Source: Leucobacter sp042726155
Lineage (GTDB): Bacteria; Actinomycetota; Actinomycetes; Actinomycetales; Microbacteriaceae
DNA: 64,000 nt
NCBI RefSeq assembly: GCF_042726155.1
Contig: NZ_JBHXHV010000001.1
Span: forward strand, 1,364,001 to 1,428,000
Direction: 5' to 3'
The translations under genes and the position numbers were made by a program. The notes under the pieces are model-generated. The model worked only from the letters and a program-made list of their open reading frames with translations. It was not told where the DNA came from and made no database searches. Shown here in pieces: positions 7,701 through 15,722 of the stretch. Every line of letters starts with the position of its first letter. The first letter of the stretch is position 1.

Positions 7701-8389
7701 CTGACGCCCCGGCGAGCAGCGGCGCGGCGCACGCGGGCGAAGCGGGCAACGACGTGACCGCACGAAAGTCGGTTGTGGTGCTCGATTACGGTTCGGGCAA
7801 CGTTCACTCCGCCGTCAAAGCGCTCGTTCACGCGGGCGCTGACGTCGAGTTGACGCGCGATCCCGCTGCCGTGTTGGCCGCTGACGGACTCCTCGTGCCC
7901 GGCGTCGGCGCCTTCGACGCGGTTATGCGGCAATTGCGGTCCGTGCGCGGTGACGAGTTGATCGATCGCCGGCTCGCCGGTGGCCGCGCAGTGCTCGGCA
8001 TCTGCGTCGGGGCGCAGGTGTTGTTCGACCGCGGAATTGAGCGCGGCGTTGAGACCGAGGGGCTTGGTCAGTGGCCGGGCACGGTGCGTGAACTCAGTGC
8101 CCCCGTGCTGCCGCACATGGGTTGGAACACGGTCGATGTGCCGCAGGGCTCCCGACTTTTTGCGGGGCTTGAGCGCGAGCGCTTCTATTTCGTGCACAGC
8201 AATGGCGCGACGGAGTGGACCATTGAGGGGCGCACCGAGGCGACGCGTCCGCTTGTGACGTGGGCCGAACACGGTGAGCGGTTCATCGCCGCCGTTGAAA
8301 ACGGGCCGCTTAGCGCCACTCAGTTTCATCCCGAAAAGTCGGGCGACGCTGGAATCCAACTGCTCAGGAACTGGATCGCCACCCTCTGA
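7697..8389 (+). CDS. hisH: Imidazole glycerol phosphate synthase, glutaminase subunit
   Basis: A 230-residue class I glutamine amidotransferase that feeds ammonia to HisF. It has VVVLDYGSGNVHSA at the fold start, the nucleophile Cys103 in LGICVGAQVLF, LPHMGWN and the His/Glu pair in TQFHPEKSG. The GTG at 7697 overlaps the hisB stop; a GTG at 7754 would remove a 19-residue Ala-rich extension and is a real alternative. hisF is not in this window, so the partner subunit is encoded elsewhere. Confidence 0.94.
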   Translation: MTDAPASSGAAHAGEAGNDVTARKSVVVLDYGSGNVHSAVKALVHAGADVELTRDPAAVLAADGLLVPGVGAFDAVMRQLRSVRGDELIDRRLAGGRAVLGICVGAQVLFDRGIERGVETEGLGQWPGTVRELSAPVLPHMGWNTVDVPQGSRLFAGLERERFYFVHSNGATEWTIEGRTEATRPLVTWAEHGERFIAAVENGPLSATQFHPEKSGDAGIQLLRNWIATL

Positions 8390-8396
8390 ACCTGGG

Positions 8397-8470
8397 GCGG
8401 CGTTTCGGTACCACGACCGAATCGCACGCTCGCCCCGTCGTACTCGAATTGGCAGCGGCGGAAACGCCGC
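8397..8470 (+). repeat. Long-range inverted repeat between hisH and priA
   Basis: gcggcgtttc (8397-8406) pairs perfectly with gaaacgccgc (8461-8470) across 54 nt, just before the GAAGGAGA ribosome site of priA. It could fold in the mRNA leader or stabilise the processed transcript. No T-run follows. Confidence 0.4.
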
Positions 8471-8491
8471 GCACCCGAAGGAGAACCCCGC

Positions 8492-9238
8492 ATGAGTGAA
8501 CTCGCTGAAGGCCCCGAACTGCAGCTGCTTCCGGCGATCGACATGGTCGACGGCAAAGCTGTACGACTGACTCAGGGCGAAGCCGGAACAGAAACAAACT
8601 ATGGCAGCCCTGTTGATGCTGCCCTTGACTGGATCGACCAGGGTGCCGAGTGGATTCACCTTGTTGACCTCGACGCGGCGTTCGGGCGAGGGAGCAACGT
8701 CGCTGTCGCCCGCAAGATCATTCGTCGTGCGGGTGATGTCAAGATTGAATTCAGCGGCGGTATTCGCGACGACGAGTCGCTCGAGTCGGCGCTTGAGATG
8801 GGGGCGACGCGAGTCAACCTCGGCACCGCCGCGCTCGAGAATCCCGAGTGGACGCAAGCAGTGATTGCGCGCTTCGGAGACCGCATCGCGGTGGGTCTCG
8901 ATGTGCGCGGGGAGACCCTCGCGGCGCGCGGCTGGACGCAAGAGGGCGGCAATCTGTGGGACGTGCTCGACCGCCTCGAAGAGGCGCACTGTGCGCGCTA
9001 CGTGGTGACCGACGTCACCAAGGATGGCACGATGCGCGGGCCCAATATTGACCTGCTCAGCAAAGTCTGCGCCCGCACCGACCGTCCGATCGTGGCCTCT
9101 GGTGGCATCTCGAGCCTCGACGACCTCGCGGCACTACGCCAGCTCGTGCCGAGTGGACTCGAGGGCGCGATTGTCGGCAAGGCGCTCTACGACGGCGCGT
9201 TCACGCTGCCCGCGGCGCTCGATGTCGCGGGCCGCTAA
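8492..9238 (+). CDS. priA: PriA: bifunctional HisA/TrpF isomerase
   Basis: A 248-residue beta/alpha-barrel enzyme. Asp17 in LPAIDMVDGKAVRL and Asp178 in TDVTKDGT are the general acid/base positions; the phosphate sites are SGGIRDDE and VASGGISS. The sequence is of the actinobacterial PriA type (TNYGSPVDAALDW, WIHLVDLDAAFGRGSN, GRGW-like RGWTQEGG), which isomerises both ProFAR for histidine and phosphoribosyl-anthranilate for tryptophan. No trpF is seen here, but only a whole genome could show whether dual use is needed. A GAAGGAGA ribosome site precedes ATG 8492. Confidence 0.92.
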   Translation: MSELAEGPELQLLPAIDMVDGKAVRLTQGEAGTETNYGSPVDAALDWIDQGAEWIHLVDLDAAFGRGSNVAVARKIIRRAGDVKIEFSGGIRDDESLESALEMGATRVNLGTAALENPEWTQAVIARFGDRIAVGLDVRGETLAARGWTQEGGNLWDVLDRLEEAHCARYVVTDVTKDGTMRGPNIDLLSKVCARTDRPIVASGGISSLDDLAALRQLVPSGLEGAIVGKALYDGAFTLPAALDVAGR

Positions 9239-9252
9239 GCGCGACTCAAACT

Positions 9253-10146
9253 ATGGCCATTCGTAAGCTGCCGTCAACGGGCGATTCACCGCGCAGCACG
9301 GGAGTGCCCGAGAGTCTTGCAGCGGGCGGCGCGGCAGACTCGGCCGGGTTCCCCTGGGCGGGGCGCACCTTCGACCATCACGACACGGCGTTTGCCGGCG
9401 ACGATGGCCGGGCCCCGGTTGCGGTCACGGAGCTGGTGGGGGCAGTGCGAAGTGCGGCGAGCGTAGCGCACCGCGCGGCGACTGCCGGTGATTACTGGGA
9501 TGCGGTGAGAGACGTCGCTGACGCCCAGGCGAATGCGATTGCAGGGTTTGGGGCAGAGCGATTTCTCGTGCCGATGCTCGCTGAGGCTGGCGACCTGGGG
9601 GAGACCCCCGACGGCCGTACCGTTGAGAAGTCCCAGGAGCTCTCGATCGTCACGGTCGCCGCACCGGATGGGCGGCGAGTATTGCCGATCTTCAGCTCCG
9701 TCGAAACCCTCGCCCGCTGGAATGGCGAGGCGCGCCCGATCCCGGTGCCCGGCGCGCAGGCCGCACTCGCGGCGGCGCAGGAGGGGACCGAGCTCATCAT
9801 CATTGACCCCGGAACCCCCGAGTGCGAATACGGCGTTCGCCGCACCGCAATCGAGGCACTCGCGCTCGGTAGGCGTGCGCTCCCCGCGTGGGCCGATGCC
9901 GACGTGCAAGCGGAGTTCCGAGCAATCGCTGCGGTCGATCCGCGCATCGAAGCCCTCTGGATCGCGCCCGGCGAGCTCGACAGTCGACTGCTCGAACCTG
10001 AGGTTTCGGTGCTGCTGCGCATCGTCGCGACGACGGCTGACGAACGCGCCGATGTGCTCACGGCCCTGCAATCGCGCATCGCCGCATCGGAGATCGTGGC
10101 GGATCGCGTGGACTCACTGAAGCTGCGGCCGACCGCGGCTGGGTAG
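9253..10146 (+). CDS. SseB family protein
   Basis: A 297-residue protein with an SseB N-terminal-type domain over roughly residues 60-190 (SVAHRAATAGDYWDAVRDVADAQ, FLVPMLAEAG, LPIFSSVETLARWN, ELIIIDPGTPECEYGVRRTAIEAL). The first 55 residues are low-complexity. It starts 14 bp after priA with no obvious ribosome site and is likely co-transcribed. SseB-domain proteins are common beside the his genes of this family, but no biochemical role is established. Confidence 0.75.
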   Translation: MAIRKLPSTGDSPRSTGVPESLAAGGAADSAGFPWAGRTFDHHDTAFAGDDGRAPVAVTELVGAVRSAASVAHRAATAGDYWDAVRDVADAQANAIAGFGAERFLVPMLAEAGDLGETPDGRTVEKSQELSIVTVAAPDGRRVLPIFSSVETLARWNGEARPIPVPGAQAALAAAQEGTELIIIDPGTPECEYGVRRTAIEALALGRRALPAWADADVQAEFRAIAAVDPRIEALWIAPGELDSRLLEPEVSVLLRIVATTADERADVLTALQSRIAASEIVADRVDSLKLRPTAAG

Positions 10147-10149
10147 GGA

Positions 10150-10551
10150 CTAGTTGACGGGGCCCGTGTACTTCTCGCCCGGCCCCTGGCCGATGGGGTC
10201 TGGGATGACGGAAGCCTCGCGGAAGGCCAGCTGTACCGATCGGAGGCCATCGCGCAGGCTGCGCGCGTGCATGTCACTGACCTCGGGGGCGGCCGCCGTG
10301 ATGAGCCCCGCGAGGGCGTTGATCAGCTTGCGCGCCTCATCGAGATCGACCTGCGAGTCGGGGTCGTCGGCGAGCCCCACCTTGACCGCTGCCGCGCTCA
10401 GCAGGTGCACGGCCGCGGTCGTAATGACCTCAACGGCAGCAACGTCGGCAATATCGCGCGTCGCCTGCGAGACGTCGTTTTGCTCGCCCGCGTGGCCCTC
10501 AGCATTGTCGTTCGTGAAGTCGGTGGGCTGATCGGCGGTCTGCTCGCTCAT
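10150..10551 (-). CDS. DUF1844 domain protein
   Basis: A 133-residue acidic protein with the DUF1844 pattern in its C-terminal half: EVITTAAVHLLSAAAVKVGL, then LDEARKLINALAGLI. The first 30 residues are polar and disordered in character. DUF1844 genes sit next to infC in many actinobacteria, and this one is divergent from infC. ATG 10551 follows a modest AGGA site. Function is unknown. It converges tail to tail with the SseB gene, 3 bp apart. Confidence 0.85.
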   Translation of the reverse strand: MSEQTADQPTDFTNDNAEGHAGEQNDVSQATRDIADVAAVEVITTAAVHLLSAAAVKVGLADDPDSQVDLDEARKLINALAGLITAAAPEVSDMHARSLRDGLRSVQLAFREASVIPDPIGQGPGEKYTGPVN

Positions 10552-10582
10552 GAGGTCCTGTCTGTTGCGGCGGTAGATGTGC

Positions 10583-10588
10583 TACCAT
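10583..10588 (+). promoter_or_regulatory. Possible -10 box for the infC operon
   Basis: TACCAT lies about 200 nt upstream of infC in the intergenic region shared with the DUF1844 gene. It would give a long, structured leader. No clear -35 was found. Confidence 0.35.
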
Positions 10589-10645
10589 TGGTTCGGTTCT
10601 CGGTGTTTTGCCGAGATCACGGAAGAGGAGATTCTCCCACCCGGC

Positions 10646-10784
10646 ACCGCTTTAAGGTTACCGGGTAGTTGACACCCCGCCGATCACTCGGCAGCTTGAC
10701 AAGGGTGTGGGATCGCGCGTGCGCGGCCCTGATCTCAAATTCCGTGGCTCCGTACCGGAGTGCCCACCCATGAGATCAGAGGAG
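10646..10784 (+). promoter_or_regulatory. Structured 5' leader of infC-rpmI-rplT
   Basis: Several helices can form: acccgg/ccgggt near 10640-10667, gccga/tcggc at about 10679-10692 nested inside acaccc/gggtgt, and a 9-bp perfect pairing of ctgatctca (10729-10737) with tgagatcag (10771-10779). The last arm touches the GAGGAG ribosome site (10779-10784), and a small ctccg/cggag hairpin is nested inside it. This resembles an autoregulatory ribosomal-protein leader for IF3/L35/L20 operons. No known Rfam leader could be assigned by eye. Confidence 0.5.
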
Positions 10785-10790
10785 CCGGCG

Positions 10791-11396
10791 ATCAGCGATC
10801 CCCGTACGAATGACAGAATCCGCGTCCCCGAGGTGCGACTGGTAGGACCCAGTGGCGAGCAGGTCGGCGTTGTGCCGATCGAGACTGCGCTCCGCATGGC
10901 TGTGGACGCCGATCTCGATCTCGTCGAGGTTGCCCCGAACTCGAAGCCTCCCGTAGCCAAGATCATGGACTTCGGGAAGTACAAGTACGAGGCAGCTCAG
11001 AAGCAGAAGGAAGCTCGTCGCAATCAGGCGAACACCATCTTGAAAGAGGTGCGCTTCCGTCTCAAGATCGACACGCATGACTACGAGACCAAGATGAAGC
11101 GCGCTGTCGGCTTCCTGTCGCAGGGTGACAAGGTCAAAGCTATGATCCTGTTCCGCGGCCGTGAGCAGTCGCGCCCCGAGATGGGCGTCCGTCTGCTGAA
11201 GCAGTTCTCAGAGGACATCGCGGAATACGGCATTGTCGAGTCGAACCCGCGCATCGACGGTCGCAACATGGTGATGGTCGTTGCCCCGCTCAAGAACAAG
11301 TCTGAGGCGAAGGCCGAGCTGAACGCTCGTCGCGCCGAAGAGAAGGCCACTCGTCGGGCCGACAAGTCCACCGATACGGACTCGGACGACGACTGA
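10791..11396 (+). CDS. infC: Translation initiation factor IF-3
   Basis: A 201-residue IF3: an N-domain starting SDPRTNDRIRVPEVRLVGPSGEQ, the linker FGKYKYEAAQKQKEARRNQ, a C-domain KVKAMILFRGREQSRPEMG and an acidic Asp-rich tail. I place the start at ATC 10791, because a GAGGAG ribosome site (10779-10784) lies exactly 6 nt before it and family sequence begins there. Non-canonical AUU/AUC starts are known for infC in other bacteria and let IF3 limit its own synthesis. An in-frame ATG at 10770 would add seven residues but has a poor ribosome site. The gene leads rpmI and rplT. Confidence 0.93.
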   Translation: MSDPRTNDRIRVPEVRLVGPSGEQVGVVPIETALRMAVDADLDLVEVAPNSKPPVAKIMDFGKYKYEAAQKQKEARRNQANTILKEVRFRLKIDTHDYETKMKRAVGFLSQGDKVKAMILFRGREQSRPEMGVRLLKQFSEDIAEYGIVESNPRIDGRNMVMVVAPLKNKSEAKAELNARRAEEKATRRADKSTDTDSDDD

Positions 11397-11472
11397 ACTG
11401 CGGTGCGCTGCTGAGCGCAGCGCCACCCCGCAACCCGCGGCCGAAAGGCTCGCACACTACAAGGAGAAATCG

Positions 11473-11667
11473 ATGCCCAAGCAGAAGACCCACTCGGGGG
11501 CCAAGAAGCGCTTCAAGCTCACCGGTTCCGGCAAGCTGATGAAGCAGCAGGCTGGCATGCGCCACAACCTCGAGGTGAAGTCCTCGAAGCGGAAGCGCCG
11601 TCTGAATGCCGAGCAGGTGCTCGCCAAGGGCGATGCCAAGCAGGCAATGAAGCTCCTCGGTCACTGA
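11473..11667 (+). CDS. rpmI: 50S ribosomal protein bL35
   Basis: A 64-residue basic protein with typical bL35 features: MPKQKTHSGAKKRFK at the N-terminus, GSGKLMKQQAG and SSKRKRRLNAEQVL. An AAGGAGA ribosome site precedes ATG 11473. It follows infC by 76 bp and precedes rplT, the conserved operon order. Confidence 0.97.
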   Translation: MPKQKTHSGAKKRFKLTGSGKLMKQQAGMRHNLEVKSSKRKRRLNAEQVLAKGDAKQAMKLLGH

Positions 11668-11720
11668 GACCGGCGCGAGCGCATAGCTTTCATCTGAGAA
11701 TTTCGTAAGGAAGAACTGAA

Positions 11721-12104
11721 ATGGCAAGAGTTAAAAGGGCCGTCAACGCCCACAAGAAGCGTCGCGTAATTCTTGAGCGCGCCGAGGGCTACCGCGGGCA
11801 GCGTTCACGTCTGTACCGCAAGGCCAAAGAGCAGGTCATCCACTCGCTCGTTTACTCGTACAACGACCGTCGCAAGAAGAAGGGCGATTTCCGTCGCCTG
11901 TGGATCCAGCGCATCAACGCTGGCGCTCGCGCCAACGGCCTGACCTACAACCGCTTCATCCAGGGCCTCGGCCTTGCCGGTGTTGAGGTTGACCGTCGTA
12001 TGCTCGCTGAGCTCGCCGTCAACGAGCCCGCAGCTTTCGCGACCCTCGTTGAGGTCGCGAAGTCGGCCCTGCCCGAGGACACCTCGGCACCGAAGGCCGC
12101 GTAA
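11721..12104 (+). CDS. rplT: 50S ribosomal protein bL20
   Basis: A 127-residue bL20 that binds 23S rRNA early in large-subunit assembly. The sequence MARVKRAVNAHKKRR, GYRGQRSRLYRKAKEQV, YNDRRKKKGDFRRLWI and GLTYNRFIQGL is diagnostic. The C-terminus carries a short Ala-rich tail. A GTAAGGAAG ribosome site precedes the ATG. bL20 is the usual autoregulator of this operon in other bacteria. A strong terminator follows. Confidence 0.97.
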   Translation: MARVKRAVNAHKKRRVILERAEGYRGQRSRLYRKAKEQVIHSLVYSYNDRRKKKGDFRRLWIQRINAGARANGLTYNRFIQGLGLAGVEVDRRMLAELAVNEPAAFATLVEVAKSALPEDTSAPKAA

Positions 12105-12118
12105 GCAGTTCTTCCGTC

Positions 12119-12158
12119 GAAGAACCCCGTTCCAGTTGGAGCGGGGTTCTTCGCGTTT
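12119..12158 (+). terminator. Rho-independent terminator after rplT
   Basis: An 11-bp stem gaagaaccccg/cggggttcttc (12119-12129 with 12142-12152), a 12-nt loop, then gcgtttt. It ends the infC-rpmI-rplT operon. Confidence 0.9.
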
Positions 12159-12207
12159 TCGGGCCTAGCCGAAGCCGCACCTCGGACGGCTTGACGTGGG
12201 TCGCCGA

Positions 12208-12213
12208 TAAGCT
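12208..12213 (+). promoter_or_regulatory. -10 box of the TrmH-family gene (leaderless)
   Basis: TAAGCT ends 6 nt before ATG 12220, and no ribosome site is present. A TTGACG at 12191-12196 is too close to act as its -35. Confidence 0.45.
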
Positions 12214-12219
12214 GTCCAG

Positions 12220-13029
12220 ATGAGCGACGAGATTCTGAGCAACCCGAAGTCCGAGCGTGTGAAGCGAATCGCCTCGCTGGCCCGCAAGAAGGAGCGGCAG
12301 GCACACGGACGATTCATCGTCGAGGGCCCGCAGGCCGTGCGAGAACTGCTGATCCACCGGCCGGAGCTGACAGAAACCGTATACACGACGCTGGGCAATG
12401 AGGCGTGGCAGAGCGAAATCGATCGCCTCGCTTCAGACGCTGGAGTGCGGCTTGAACGGGCGACGGGCGAGGTCATCACTGCGATGTCCGAGACGGTCAA
12501 CCCGCAGGGCGTCGTCGCCGTCGCGCGCAGCTGGGGCGGCGACGTCGCGGACGTGCTGAAGGGTGCTCGACTCGTCGCGATCCTCCATGAAATTCGGGAC
12601 CCGGGGAACGCCGGTACCGTGTTGCGCGCAGCCGATGCCGCCGGCGCCGACGCGGTTATCTTCGCGGGCGAGAGCATCGACCCGTTCCACCCGAAAGTGG
12701 TGCGCTCAACCACCGGTTCGCTGTTTCATGTGCCCGTCGCCGTGGTCGACACGCTTGCCGATGCGGTCGACGCCGTGAAGACCGCAGGCCTGTCCGCGTT
12801 CGCGGCTGACGTGCGCGGTGCGGACGTGCTTGAGGCGCGTGCTGAGGGCGCGCTCGCCGGCCCGATCGCTTGGGTGTTTGGCAACGAAGCGCGCGGGCTG
12901 AGCGAGCCCGATCGCGCGCTCGCGGACCGCTCCGTGAAGCTCCCGATCTATGGCGCGGCTGAGTCTCTGAACTTGGCGACCGCGGCGAGCGTGCTGCTCT
13001 ACGAGACCGCCTTCGCGCAGCGCAGCTAG
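12220..13029 (+). CDS. TrmH/SpoU family RNA 2'-O-methyltransferase
   Basis: A 269-residue SPOUT methyltransferase. An N-terminal substrate-binding domain (LARKKERQAHGRFIVEGPQAVRE) precedes the knotted catalytic domain with its three motifs: HEIRDPGNAGTVLRAADAAG, AWVFGNEARGLS and KLPIYGAAESLNLATAASVLLYE. It should methylate a ribose 2'-OH in rRNA or tRNA; the exact target is not readable. It lies between rplT and pheST, a common place for this gene in actinobacteria. It converges on the DyP gene with a 9-bp gap. Confidence 0.92.
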   Translation: MSDEILSNPKSERVKRIASLARKKERQAHGRFIVEGPQAVRELLIHRPELTETVYTTLGNEAWQSEIDRLASDAGVRLERATGEVITAMSETVNPQGVVAVARSWGGDVADVLKGARLVAILHEIRDPGNAGTVLRAADAAGADAVIFAGESIDPFHPKVVRSTTGSLFHVPVAVVDTLADAVDAVKTAGLSAFAADVRGADVLEARAEGALAGPIAWVFGNEARGLSEPDRALADRSVKLPIYGAAESLNLATAASVLLYETAFAQRS

Positions 13030-13038
13030 CTCGCTGAC

Positions 13039-14310
13039 TCAGGCGAGCAGCTTCGCGCCAAGCGTTTCGCCGCGCCGAAAGCCGGGCAGGATCGCGAACA
13101 CCGCCGACCCCGTATGCGTGACCCACTCGTTGAGCAGGTCGAGCTCGTCGAGCCGCCGCTGGATGGGTACGAACTGCCGCAGCGGGTCGCGCTGAAAGCA
13201 CCCGAACAGCAGGCCCGACTCGGTTCCGTCGTCATAGTTCGCGGCGCGCCGCACGATGCGTTCGCTGGGGTTGCTCGAGTGGGCGCGGCGCACGTGCGCG
13301 TAGCTCGGCACCGTCGGCAGTCCGATCGCATTCTTCTGTTCGAAGTCGATCGCGGTGTGTTCGGTGCCGCCGGTGAGAGGCGCGCCGTCAACGACGCGGC
13401 GGCCAATGGCGAGCTCTCGTCCCGGGCGGTCGACGCGATCCCAGGTGTCGAGCTCCATCCGAATGCGTCGCAGCACGAGCGCCGTGCCGTTTTCGAGCCA
13501 CGGGGTCGAAGCTGTTTCTGACCCGTCGATCCAGACGAGTCCGGCAAAGTCCTCATCATCGGGCTGCGCGTTGACGGTTCCGTCAACCTGCCCCATCAGG
13601 TTGCGCATCGTGGTGCCGGAGGACTCCGAGCCGCGCGCCTGCCGAAAGCCCTGCTGTGTCCAGGCACGCTTCGCAAACCCACTGATGTCGCGGTCGAGCA
13701 TGCGGGCGGCGTGCGCGATCGGTAGGGGATCATCGGCCTGCAGCAGCACGAGCAGGTCGCCGCCGTCGTGACGTCCATCGAGCTCGTCTCGGCTGAAGGC
13801 GGGCAGAGCGCCGAGCCACTCGGGGGTGAGCGCGGGATCGACCCGGTCGACCAGTCCGCGGCCAACGCCGATGGTGACCGTGAGCCGTGCGGGTCGGGCA
13901 GCCAGTTCGGGCTCGGGATCGGCGAGCGGGGCAGACCCAGAGGTCAGCCCTTCCACATCGTCCGTGAGAATGCGGAACAGCCGGGCGAGCGCGGCACGGT
14001 CGGTGTCGCGATGCATGGTGTACGCGACGTAACGCAGATGCGCTGCTGGGGTCGTAGCGACTCCAGCTTGATGCATGCCGTGACAGGGGAGGGCATCAGC
14101 ACCAAATCCGGGCAGCTCTCCAGCTGCACCGCGCGCGGGCCGCGCCGATGGGTCGCTGCCATTGAGGATGGGTATCGCGTCGGACTGCAGCGCGACGGCG
14201 CCGAGCGCTCCGCCCGCGCCGAGCGCGGCGCCAAGCCCGACAGCGCCACCCGCGAACAGCGCTCGGCGACCGAAACGACGGGGTGCGAGGGGCGTCTTGT
14301 CGTCGCTCAC
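13039..14310 (-). CDS. Tat-exported Dyp-type heme peroxidase (EfeB-like)
   Basis: A 423-residue DyP peroxidase. The N-terminus has a twin-arginine signal (FGRRALFAGG, Arg15-Arg16, then a hydrophobic run to about residue 42), so it should fold with heme before export. The GXXDG motif appears as MGQVDGT; the proximal His is in AHVRRAHSSNP, followed by RIVRRAANYDDG. The GTG start overlaps the CopC-like gene by 4 bp. EfeB proteins usually work with EfeU/EfeO in iron uptake, but neither is here; the partner is a copper-binding protein instead. Substrate unknown. Confidence 0.9.
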   Translation of the reverse strand: MSDDKTPLAPRRFGRRALFAGGAVGLGAALGAGGALGAVALQSDAIPILNGSDPSARPARGAAGELPGFGADALPCHGMHQAGVATTPAAHLRYVAYTMHRDTDRAALARLFRILTDDVEGLTSGSAPLADPEPELAARPARLTVTIGVGRGLVDRVDPALTPEWLGALPAFSRDELDGRHDGGDLLVLLQADDPLPIAHAARMLDRDISGFAKRAWTQQGFRQARGSESSGTTMRNLMGQVDGTVNAQPDDEDFAGLVWIDGSETASTPWLENGTALVLRRIRMELDTWDRVDRPGRELAIGRRVVDGAPLTGGTEHTAIDFEQKNAIGLPTVPSYAHVRRAHSSNPSERIVRRAANYDDGTESGLLFGCFQRDPLRQFVPIQRRLDELDLLNEWVTHTGSAVFAILPGFRRGETLGAKLLA

Positions 14311-14948
14311 GCGCTCGGCTCCGACCCGCGTGAGCGGCGCGAACGCGCGTACATGACTCCCGCGACCCCTGCGAGCACAAGTACGCCACCCCCGGCCGCC
14401 GCAGCAATGGCGATCGGCGGCGGGTTCGCGGCGGCGGGCTCCTGCGCTGAGGGGACATCTTCACTGCGGGCATCCGGCTCAATCACTGCGGCCGCCACGA
14501 TCTGGGCGGTGCCATCGGCGGCGATTTCGATGCCGAATGCGCCCTCGATCGGGTGCCCATCGCTCGATACCACTCGCCAGGCCGCGGTCGCGGTTCCCTC
14601 GGGCAAATCGTCGACGAGGTCTTGCTGCACTGCCGGCCCCGACGTCGCAGGGGGCCCGTCTGCGAGCTCTGCGCCGTCGGCGCTGACGACGGTAATCTCA
14701 GTGCCGACGTCGATGATCGAGTCGCTGAAGGTCAGCTCAATCGCGTCGATGCTGCCACTTGCGGGGTCTGAGATGACTCGGGTGCCGACGAGTTGATCGT
14801 GCGCGAGGGCGGGAGTCAGCCCGCTCGCGGCGAAGGCTCCCGCGAGCACGCAGCCCGTGAGACCGAGCGCGGCTACTCGCGGCGCGTGGGAAAAACGTCG
14901 TGAGGAGCGTCGTGAAGGGTGTCGTGAAGCGTGTGTAGTGAACGACAA
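14307..14948 (-). CDS. CopC-like copper-binding protein, membrane-anchored
   Basis: A 213-residue protein with a signal peptide ending TPALA, so that His50 becomes the mature N-terminus. CopC proteins bind Cu(II) through this His1 with an Asp and a His in a DGH motif; here SSDGHPIEG gives Asp130 and His132 (mature 81 and 83). After the beta-sandwich come a Pro/Ala linker and a C-terminal membrane helix with an RSRRSR cytoplasmic tail. The start is TTG 14948 with GGAGA 5 nt before it. Translation is coupled to the DyP peroxidase. A role in copper handling at the cell surface is inferred. Confidence 0.85.
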   Translation of the reverse strand: MSFTTHASRHPSRRSSRRFSHAPRVAALGLTGCVLAGAFAASGLTPALAHDQLVGTRVISDPASGSIDAIELTFSDSIIDVGTEITVVSADGAELADGPPATSGPAVQQDLVDDLPEGTATAAWRVVSSDGHPIEGAFGIEIAADGTAQIVAAAVIEPDARSEDVPSAQEPAAANPPPIAIAAAAGGGVLVLAGVAGVMYARSRRSRGSEPSA

Positions 14949-15026
14949 AGCGGTCTCCGATGGTGTGCGTCAACGCACGCCGGAGGAAGCCGGCGCGCGC
15001 CGAAGAAACATGTGGTCAGCGAGTCA

Positions 15027-15060
15027 TCTCCCGCTCCGCCACGAAGGCGCAAGCGGGAGA
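15027..15060. repeat. Hairpin between the membrane gene and the CopC-like gene
   Basis: tctcccgct (15027-15035) pairs with agcgggaga (15052-15060) around a 16-nt loop that holds a further gcc/ggc pair. It lies directly after the membrane-protein stop on the minus strand. There is no T-run, so it may be a partial terminator or an mRNA processing site. Confidence 0.4.
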
Positions 15061-15064
15061 CGCG

Positions 15065-15715
15065 TCAGACCTGCGCCGGAGGGCCGCGGTGAGTGATCGA
15101 CGCGGCCGTGAGAATGCGTGCGACGTGCATCGCGGCAGCGTCGGCGGTCAGCCGCACGGGAGTCGGGAACGCTGTGACTCCGACGCGCGGAACCACGCAG
15201 GGGAGCGCGCGGCGCACCAGCCGCAGCAGCGCCATGATGGCCCGTTCGCCCCGCTGCAGTAGCAGCACGGTGACCGCGGCAGCGGCGAGGTGCGCCGCCC
15301 ACATCGCGAGGTCTGCGACGTCCGTCGCTGCAAGCTGGGGTGCGAACGCGGTCACCGCACGCACGTGCTCGGCGTGCGCGGGAAGAGCGGCCCCCGCACC
15401 ATCTGCGCCCGAAGCGCCGGATGGCGCGATCCCGAGCCCCGCGAAGCACCAGTGATAGATGCCCTGAGCCGCGCCCACCGCGGCAGTGAGCCGCCACAGC
15501 GATCCGACGCGACCGGCGAGCACGGTGCAGATGGGCAGCGCGAGCATCGCCGTCGCGAGCACGGCCACCCAGGTGATTGATCCACCGACGAGTGCGTGCG
15601 AAGCCGCCGCGATCAGAGTTGCGGCGACCGCACCGAGTGCGCCGCGGGCCGCACGAACGCCGCGACTCGCTGGGCGCTGATCGGTCACGACACCCGGTCG
15701 CGACCTGATCTGCAT
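15065..15715 (-). CDS. Multi-pass membrane protein of unknown function
   Basis: A 216-residue protein with about four hydrophobic segments (GALGAVAATLIAAASHALV, WVAVLATAMLALPICTVLAG, LTAAVGAAQGIYHWCF and a later AHLAAAAVTVLLL). Several His residues lie near membrane faces (SHALV, IYHWC, PAHAEH, AAHLA), which could suit metal binding, though this is speculation. ATG 15715 has TAGGCT 7 nt upstream. It precedes the CopC-like and DyP genes on the same strand, with 116 bp between, so it may belong to the same surface metal or oxidation system. I do not recognise the family. Confidence 0.6.
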   Translation of the reverse strand: MQIRSRPGVVTDQRPASRGVRAARGALGAVAATLIAAASHALVGGSITWVAVLATAMLALPICTVLAGRVGSLWRLTAAVGAAQGIYHWCFAGLGIAPSGASGADGAGAALPAHAEHVRAVTAFAPQLAATDVADLAMWAAHLAAAAVTVLLLQRGERAIMALLRLVRRALPCVVPRVGVTAFPTPVRLTADAAAMHVARILTAASITHRGPPAQV

Positions 15716-15722
15716 GGGCTCA

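Noticed and set aside
7592..8989. A 465-codon open frame on the minus strand across hisB, hisH and priA
   Set aside because: It lies opposite three well-identified genes and its translation shows no domain; it is a GC-rich shadow frame.
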